DNA of 64,000 nucleotides from Melieria omissa (Eukaryota > Arthropoda > Insecta > Diptera > Ulidiidae), in NCBI GenBank assembly GCA_963971225.1, contig OZ020268.1:37788848-37852847 (forward strand), given 5' to 3'. Shown piece after piece: positions 57,338-64,000 of the stretch. How positions within the stretch are numbered: the first letter of the stretch is position 1; the number at the start of each line of letters is the position of its first letter. The notes below the pieces were generated by a model. The model did no database searches, was not told the DNA's origin, and was given only the letters and a program-made list of their open reading frames with translations. Position numbers and translations under genes: made by a program.

Positions 57338-59763
57338 CTGCAAAGTACACAAAACGAAACAGGAAATCAGTAAATAATGAACACACAGCTTAAATACAAC
57401 AAAAACAAGTGTTTCAATATAGCAACAACAAGTAATAAAGTCAATGTGAAAGAAACGAGCGGCAGTCACACAGCGCAAAGTTAAATGGAGTCGCCGGCGT
57501 CAGGAAATGTTGACGACAAACGGTACGGAAACTTTAATTAAACCAAAGTGCAGATGGCGATGCAGTAGTCAGACGGTGGAAATGGGCGGCGGGCGCTGTA
57601 ATTAGGTTAAGTTTTGATGAGTTGGCGGTTGGCAGTTGAGTGCAGCAGCCGGCGCGTTTGAGTAGTGTGCTTCAAAAATTGTTGGCACATTTTGATTTGA
57701 CGGCAATTAAAGCATTTGCTTTCGAAATGCCGCTGCGCACAAACTTTTCGGCTTGGTGCAGTATCGGTTTGGTTGCAGCTGGTGTGCGGAAATTTCTGTG
57801 GTAAATTAATTTTAACGACTCTTGGCAATTTTAATACTTTACGACTTGCTTTTTGCATACAAAAAAGTTGAGTAATGTTATTTCAATAAAAGCAAAACGC
57901 CATAAAATTGAACCAAGTGGGCAGTATTTGTTAATGACTTGGCGGTCTTTGGTTAAATGACTCGTTCCAAGTGGTAAACAAGAAAAGGAAGAGTCAATAG
58001 AAAAGGCAAATTAAACGGAACAGCGGAGCACTCAAAAGTATATAAATTAGTATAAAGAAGATATCAAAGTTGGCAGTGCGCAAGTTTGCCCAAAAAATAA
58101 TGATGATTGTGAGGAGTAGCATTCCGAGAATATTTTTAAGAATATTTTCAAGAAGGAAGGAAGAGAAGATATGCAAAATTCAGTATGTACTCGAAATAGT
58201 AGTTCAAACAATTTGAAATAATTAATTATAATATTTTTGGCTTTGGTCAAAATGAACGATATCTATTTTGAGTTTTAGTTCTTCATAGGCAGTTTTACTC
58301 TCAGAGGTTTGCCATTTCCTGCTAAGAATACAGACGCCGAAAAAGGTATTATTTTTCCTAAGTTTAGGCGAAGAATTTAGGTATATCAGCCATCAACCAT
58401 CAAGTGTCCAAGTTTGCTTAAAACCTTATCTTGTTTCTAAGGTATAGCATTCGGAAAGTATCGCTGAGTTGCTCAAGGAAGAGTACATATGTTGCTATTT
58501 CTTATTTATGCAAGACAGAATAATTTCCATATTCCAAAAAAGGAGTCAAATAATTCGCAATAAGAATTTGTAATCATCTTTTGGCTTTGATCTGATTCAA
58601 AAGAGAAACATGACTTTTTAATTAAATTAAATTTCATTTAATTTCAACTAAGGCTTCCTTGCTCGGACTAAACTGAAACCTACAATCAGCAATGAGATGG
58701 GTTCCTACTGGACAGTGGCATAGAATGTGCATTGATTCGACTCCATACAACCGCTGGACAAAATTAGAAGGAGTGGTCTGTTCTTAAAAAAAATGTTGCA
58801 AGCTAGTTATTCATGGTCCGCTGAATTGAAATATCCATTTTGATTTTCTAAAACTTTTGTAGTTTGGCAATGCCTGAGCTTTAAATTTGCCATTTTCGTC
58901 ATTTTGGATTTTACATTTAATCAGTTACGTCAATATTGATAATTGCAAAGAGTAACAGAAATTGTATGAGGACCCTTTAGTTTTGCTATAAAAATAATAA
59001 TAATAAAAGTATCTTTTACATTTGTGCAGTTTTTTGCATACTTTCAGGGATAAATAAAATATAATTTTGATTTGAATGAATAACATTGTTACGAAAATTA
59101 CTTCACAGGTTCGTTTGGATTGTGTTTGAAAATAAAACAACTTCAATTATTTAGAGCAAACCGCAGTCAAAAACTAACAATCACTTTATTTACAAATTTA
59201 CAGTACTTCTACTATTGCATGCTTCCCCTTTGCGTGCTCAACACAGACTCCCCCTTGCGCTGCACACTGCTGCTTTTATACCTGTTTTCTTAACGCACCG
59301 AAATTTCTTGCAACTTTCAATTGGAAAACTCTCCATCATTCTCGCACAGCCCATTCCTTCGCGAACCATCCTTGCCATATCGGACTATACCAAGCGAATT
59401 ATACCAAATTTACCGTACACCAAAGTGCATGCCTAAAAGTATGCTTGGAAAAACATTCATACACAGCACAGAGTGCCTAATCGTTTCAATTAATATTTTG
59501 TCGAAAAATAGGTGTTTTGACCACTTTTCAAATTTAATTATTTTCTGAGTTCGGACTATCGGCGAATGTGTTTACATTATTCGATAAAAAACCAAAAAAT
59601 CCAGAAACATACTTTCACATACTTTTTAGATATTTGCCCTTAAGTTTTACTAAATTTCAGATTTTTAGTTGTGAAAAATTTTTTTTAATAAATGTAAAGT
59701 AGAAGCCTTCACTTGGCAAATTAAAAAAAAACATTAAACAGCAAAAATGTCCACAGCAATGCT
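57338..59763. other. 5' side of the Ac13E exon; intron or upstream sequence, no exon identified
   Basis: At least one 5' exon of Ac13E should lie in or beyond this region because the exon at 57337 begins at a phase-0 acceptor. No convincing ATG-to-donor exon was found on the minus strand. Confidence 0.4.
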
Positions 59764-61792
59764 TAGGTTAGGTTAGGTTTTTTTTAAAGAAGGGAAAAGC
59801 ATTGAAAGCCGGAGTGTGAGACTTTCACCCCACTAAAAACCCTTCTATCTCCTACACTGATATCAGGGAACGTCCTGCGAGGAATTACTTCCTGGTATCA
59901 GTAGGGTGCGGCACCGTGCCCACCACCTCGGACTACCTGTTTTCCCTACGTTGGCGTTCTAAAACGCGCAGTGTTTTCATAATGCTGGCTGCAGCCGAGC
60001 ATACAGCTTCCCACTTGCGTGGGGTGTCACACATGTGTGCGATCAGGTTTAAGACGGACGGATGCTCCCCAAGAGCTACTGCTAATTCCCTTCGGACGGA
60101 CTTAAACCGCGGGCACTCGAACAGGACATGCTCTGCGGTCTCGTGCTTCGATGGGCACTGCGGGCAGGAAGGGTCGTCCTCATGTTTGAACCTGTGGAGG
60201 TATTGCTTGAAGCAGCCGTGTCCACTCAGTAGCTGCGTTATGCTGTGGTCTAACTCACCATGCTTACGCTCAACCCACCGTGCGATATCCGGGATTAGTG
60301 CACAAGTCCAACGTCCCTTGCTGGATCGATCCCATCTGTGCTGCCAGTCTCTAATAGTGGCGCATCTTTCCGCAGCTTTAGCGACGCTCGTCGGCTTGGT
60401 GGCAGCATTATATAAGCGTTGCATTTCGCACGCCAGCAGGTCAATGGGCGGCATGCTCGCTATGACTCCTATGGCGTCGTCCGACACTGTGCGGAAGGCG
60501 CTGGCAACCCGTATTGCACTTAATCGGTAAGTCGCCCTGATGCCTTTCGTGTATTCTCTCGTTTTCGTCGCGTCCGCCCATACTGGAGCTGCGTACAGGA
60601 TAATTGACGACGTTACTTTAGCCAGTAGTTTTCGCCGGCTGGCGCGTGGACCTCCAGCGTTCGGCATCAGGCGCATGAGTGCACCGTTTACGCGTGCAGC
60701 CTTCGCGCATACAGTTTTGAGGTGCTCCTTGAACGTCAATTTCGTGTCAACGACGACCCCAATGTATCGAAGATAGGGCTGGGACAAGATTTCGTGCTCT
60801 CCTACTGTGATGGTGATCACCTCCCTCTGCTTTCTAGTGCTGAGCAGCACTGCTTCAGTTTTGTGTGCCGCCAGCTCCAGCTTTGCGTCAGTCAACCACT
60901 GTTTCACGCGGACTATAGTGTCGTTGCATCTTCGTTGTAGCGTCTCGGTATGTTTCGCCACAGCAACTATCGCGATATCATCAGCATAACCAATAATTTT
61001 CACATCCTCCGGCAGATCAAGGCGGAGGATGCCGTCATACATGACGTTCCACAGTGTTGGGCCGAGCACTGAGCCCTGTGGAACGCCACCGGACACCGCA
61101 TACTGCTGCACGCCATCGTCCGTGTCGTACAGCAGCAGCCTGTTGTTGAAGTAGCTCGATATGATCCGCTGCAGGTACACAGGGACCTTAAGTGCTAGCA
61201 AAGCATCTTTGATACGACCCCAGTTAGCTGAATTAAAGGCGTTTTTAATATCAAGCGTGATGACGGCGCAATACTTTTTCGCACCCCCAAGCCATCGTTT
61301 GCCACTCGTTGCCTCGCGCGCCGTTCCTATCACCGCCTGTATCGCGTCAACCGTGGAGCGCGCTTTTCGAAAGCCATATTGTTGTGACGACAGCCCGCCT
61401 GGCTTCTCCAGCGTTGACTGCAGTCTGTCACATATGATGCGTTCTAGCACCTTGCCTATTGTGTCGAGCATACACAGTGGCCGATACGATGAGGGTTGAT
61501 CCGGCTGTTTGGCGGGCTTGAGCAATAACACCAGCCTCTACTGCTTCCACTTATCAGGAAAAATGCCCTCCTTCAGGCACGCATCATATAAGCCGGCGAA
61601 AACTTCCGGCCTGCTTCGCATTGCAGCTTTCAGCGCCACGTTCGGAATGCCGTCAAGCCCAGGGGATTTGTTGTTGGCTATTTTGCCCAGTGTTTGCAGT
61701 ACCTCGCTGGCAGTCACTTCTGGTATATCGCCCATCTCTATCAGTTGTTCACGAACAATTTCGTGATTATCCTGCGGTTAGGTTAGGTTAGG
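59764..61792 (-). mobile_element. 5'-truncated R1-clade LINE inserted in a GGTTA repeat
   Basis: Minus-strand element of about 2.0 kb from about 61,775 to an oligo(A) tail (T run on the plus strand at 59,778-59,785). Outside the tail lies TAGGTTAGGTTAGG (59764-59777), and the same 14 bases occur at the other end within the GGTTAGG run at 61776-61792, so the insertion is flanked by the same repeat. The endonuclease and upstream ORF are missing through 5' truncation. Confidence 0.85.
59933..61735 (-). pseudogene. R1-clade reverse transcriptase, 5'-truncated with one in-frame stop
   Basis: The reading frame is continuous apart from a TAG at about 61,532-61,534, after FPDKWKQ; the following residues continue RLVLLLKPAKQPDQPSSYRP, so the stop most likely arose from CAG by C-to-T change. 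Motifs in order: NNKSPGLDGIPN, SSYRPLCMLDTIGKVLERI, YGFRKARSTVDAI, GVPQGSVLGP, GYADDIAIVA (catalytic box), and a C-terminal C-x2-C-x8-H-x4-C finger (CPQC..H..C). It ends LERQRRENR and a stop at 59,933. Function when intact: copying element RNA at the target site. It cannot start without the missing 5' part. Confidence 0.92.
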
Positions 61793-62135
61793 TAGGGAAG
61801 GGTGTGTGCGGCAGGACTGCACTTCCACTCGGAGGCCAGAATGGCCCATTGTGAATCCCTTCTTATGGTGTTCTGGAGCTAACCAATCAAGGGAAAACCA
61901 GTTCGACCTCTTAATGAAGGAGAGCAGATTCGAGATTTCGACTTTCAGCGCGCAAGCCAGGTCTGTCAGGAACCTTGACCCCAAAGTGCGGAGTCGGCGT
62001 TCCTGCAGAGCCGGGCAGTGGCACAGGAAGTGTTGTATCGTTTCTACTTCTTCTTCATCTCCTTTGATTTCACAACAACAACAATGCTTAATTTGTATTG
62101 AAAGTTTTGGTAACTTCTTGCTTACCATGAATTTT
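61778..62135 (-). mobile_element. 3' end of another LINE with TAACC tail
   Basis: A minus-strand frame reads CCCCEIKGDEEEVETIQHFL, CHCPALQERRLRTLGSRFL, LLSFIKRSNWF and ends in RTHPSLPNLT, where the last residues are encoded by the TAACC tail itself. The cysteine/histidine spacing is the zinc-like end found after the RNase H region of several LINE clades. The R1-clade element has inserted in its tail. 5' part absent. Confidence 0.75.
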
Positions 62136-64000
62136 TAGGATTTTTTTTTACTCAATAGACTAAAAACCAAAAAAATATGTGCAAACATTTTTGGTGAAAT
62201 AAATTTCTACTTTGAGGAGCTTTTGTACACACACTAATTAATTTTTTACACAGACTTTTTGTGGTTTTATTAGTTGTTAATTTAGTCTTTTCGTTAAATT
62301 CTGAGACTGTAAATTTTTTGAATTTTGTCTATGGAACGAATCACTGTGCAATGGTTTCACAAAGTAACCGCAATCTAGCGAAAGCCGCCTATGACACCGC
62401 AACGGGGCTATTTTTCGGTCTTATTTATCCAGCCATTAAAACCTAACCCATAAAAATTCATGTTCACTCGTTCTGGTTACTTAAAACACCATGAAGAAAA
62501 ATTGAAATTAAATTTCCGGCCAATCATTTGGGGCTGTTTAGGTCAATGCTAACACCACAATAACAAAGAAGAGCAGCAAAAGAAAATTGCCAAAATGTGA
62601 AACGAAAACTGAACACAACCAGCAGCAATTTTCGCAGAAGAGTTTATATACTTAATTTTAGTTAAATTTTGGGTCACTTTGGTGTTACTTGAAGGGTAGC
62701 AAACATTGTGAAAACAAAAAGTATCACAAAAACAGAAATCCTAGGCAAGCAACGAAGCAACAACTGCACAACAGATACAGTCTGCATACCTTTGGGGTAA
62801 TTTTTCCTCCGTCTCTACTCTATACTCGCATTAAGATTTTAACCACCTGAGCATTAGGAAAGATAAAAGCTTCGGCCACTTGTCACTTCTGCTCTGGCAG
62901 AGCAGAAGTGAGAAAGCCATGTACACTCGAGCTGTCGAGTGCTTAGCCACTGCTGCAATTCACTTATGCCGCACGTAAGCTAAAGCGACTTTCAGTTGTT
63001 GTTCTTGTAGTCACTTTTTAGCGCAACTTGCACTACATTCAGCTTTTGTTGTTTTCTGCTTTTCCGTTTTTAATGCCTTGCTTCCTTGCTGAGGAAGCTA
63101 AGCAAAAAAAAACCAACACAACAGCATTTTGAAGACTCGCTGTGCCCTTCCACATTTTCTCTTTTTACACATTTGGTTTCTTGGCGCCTGCTGCATTCAT
63201 GCCATGTTTTCCTCAACCTCATTTTTCGTATTTTTTAGACGCTTTACATGCCTTTCTGCTCAAACAAGTGCGTGCGCGTGTCGCAGAAGTTCAGCCAGCT
63301 CGGCTGCATTTTGAATTGCGGTAATTAATTTTAATATTTAATGCAACTTTGTGTTCACATTTTTGCATGCATGCATTTTTCGCTTGACTGCTTATGATGG
63401 CTGCAACATTAGGAATTTCATTAAGACGGCGTCGTCATTGTTGTGTACTGGACTTTAGCTGGTGGCCGCACGTGGCGTATGAGTGATGTCAAATTTAATT
63501 GGACTGTTCCAAGTCATGCAAGGACACAGCTGGCGCTCAAAACTTTTCTTAAACTCCATTTTAAAAACAATGTTTGCTGCCTCGTTCCCTTTGCCCATTG
63601 TCATCTCCCACTCTGAGTGTTGCTTAAAAGTCACCAATATCTGCGCTGCACTGGGCAGCCTTCAACTTTAACTTTTCACATCTCATTAGTGATTTTCCGC
63701 TGTTTATGTGTATTCGCCGTTTACATGGCAGTTGTCACACGTGTGCTGCGCTGAAAATTGTCCCCAAATGCTGCAGCAATTGCGTTGGCTGCTGCTGCTA
63801 ACTGGGTCAATGCAAAATTGCAGCGCACCTAAAACAAGCCAACAAAAATTAGCCAACCAGTCAACCGTCAACAGCAGCCAACACACCGCCAGCCAAAGCA
63901 AATCATGTTGACAACGCGGCGCCACCAGCCAATGCGCCGTTTTTGTGCATTGAACTCAAACTACGCGCGACCCTGTCGCACGTATTGTGTGGTGCGGCAA
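62136..64000. other. Right-end sequence, no gene seen
   Basis: AT-rich with short unrecognised frames on both strands; may still be inside the Ac13E locus. Confidence 0.4.

Noticed and set aside
62770..62860. Candidate 5' exon of Ac13E next to a GTATGC donor on the minus strand
   Set aside because: The frame upstream of the donor is closed by stops and has no suitable ATG.
63704..63925. Hydrophobic Trp/Leu-rich 73-residue minus-strand frame
   Set aside because: Arises from CAGCCAACA-type repeats on the plus strand; no recognised protein.

Overview
This is a piece of an insect nuclear genome: AT-rich, with spliced genes, long introns and many degraded transposons. The two large genes are clear orthologues of Drosophila genes (the golgin Gmap and the type-IX-like adenylyl cyclase Ac13E). 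The protein similarity, the GGTTAGG-tailed LINE fragments and the mariner, piggyBac and hAT relics point to a higher fly (Diptera), most likely a tephritid fruit fly. The family-level call is inference.

Layout. 1-10.9 kb is intergenic or intronic, with a LINE reverse-transcriptase scrap at the left edge, a piggyBac relic (2.1-3.9 kb), a hAT-type MITE (5.1-5.7 kb), a broken mariner (6.1-7.1 kb) and a 36-copy GACTA microsatellite (about 9.0 kb). 10,996-20,611 (+) holds five coding exons of Gmap, including the C-terminal Arf-binding GRAB domain; the N-terminal exon is not found. A 1.39 kb palindromic hAT element lies between the Gmap stop codon and its most plausible poly(A) signal. 22.5-25.0 kb holds further relics. 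25,733-26,716 (+) is a compact four-exon gene for a zeste/Adf-1-type Myb/SANT DNA-binding protein. 33,237-57,337 (-) is Ac13E, with four coding exons and a 19.2 kb intron (37.8-57.1 kb) packed with nested elements. 57.3-64 kb lies upstream of or inside the 5' part of Ac13E and contains an R1-clade LINE inserted in a TAACC-type repeat.

Function. Gmap is a cis-Golgi tether. Ac13E is a membrane cyclase that makes cAMP and carries both catalytic half-domains with their key residues. The Myb/SANT gene probably encodes a nuclear DNA-binding protein. These genes do not form a pathway.

The most notable content is the mobile DNA. Many elements have visible termini and target-site duplications, several are nested, and some families recur in the window: 8-bp-TSD hAT MITEs, TTAA MITEs with subterminal palindromes, LINE fragments ending in TAACC repeats, and a 0.9 kb foldback element with near-identical arms. 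All calls were made by eye from the sequence; no database search was run.
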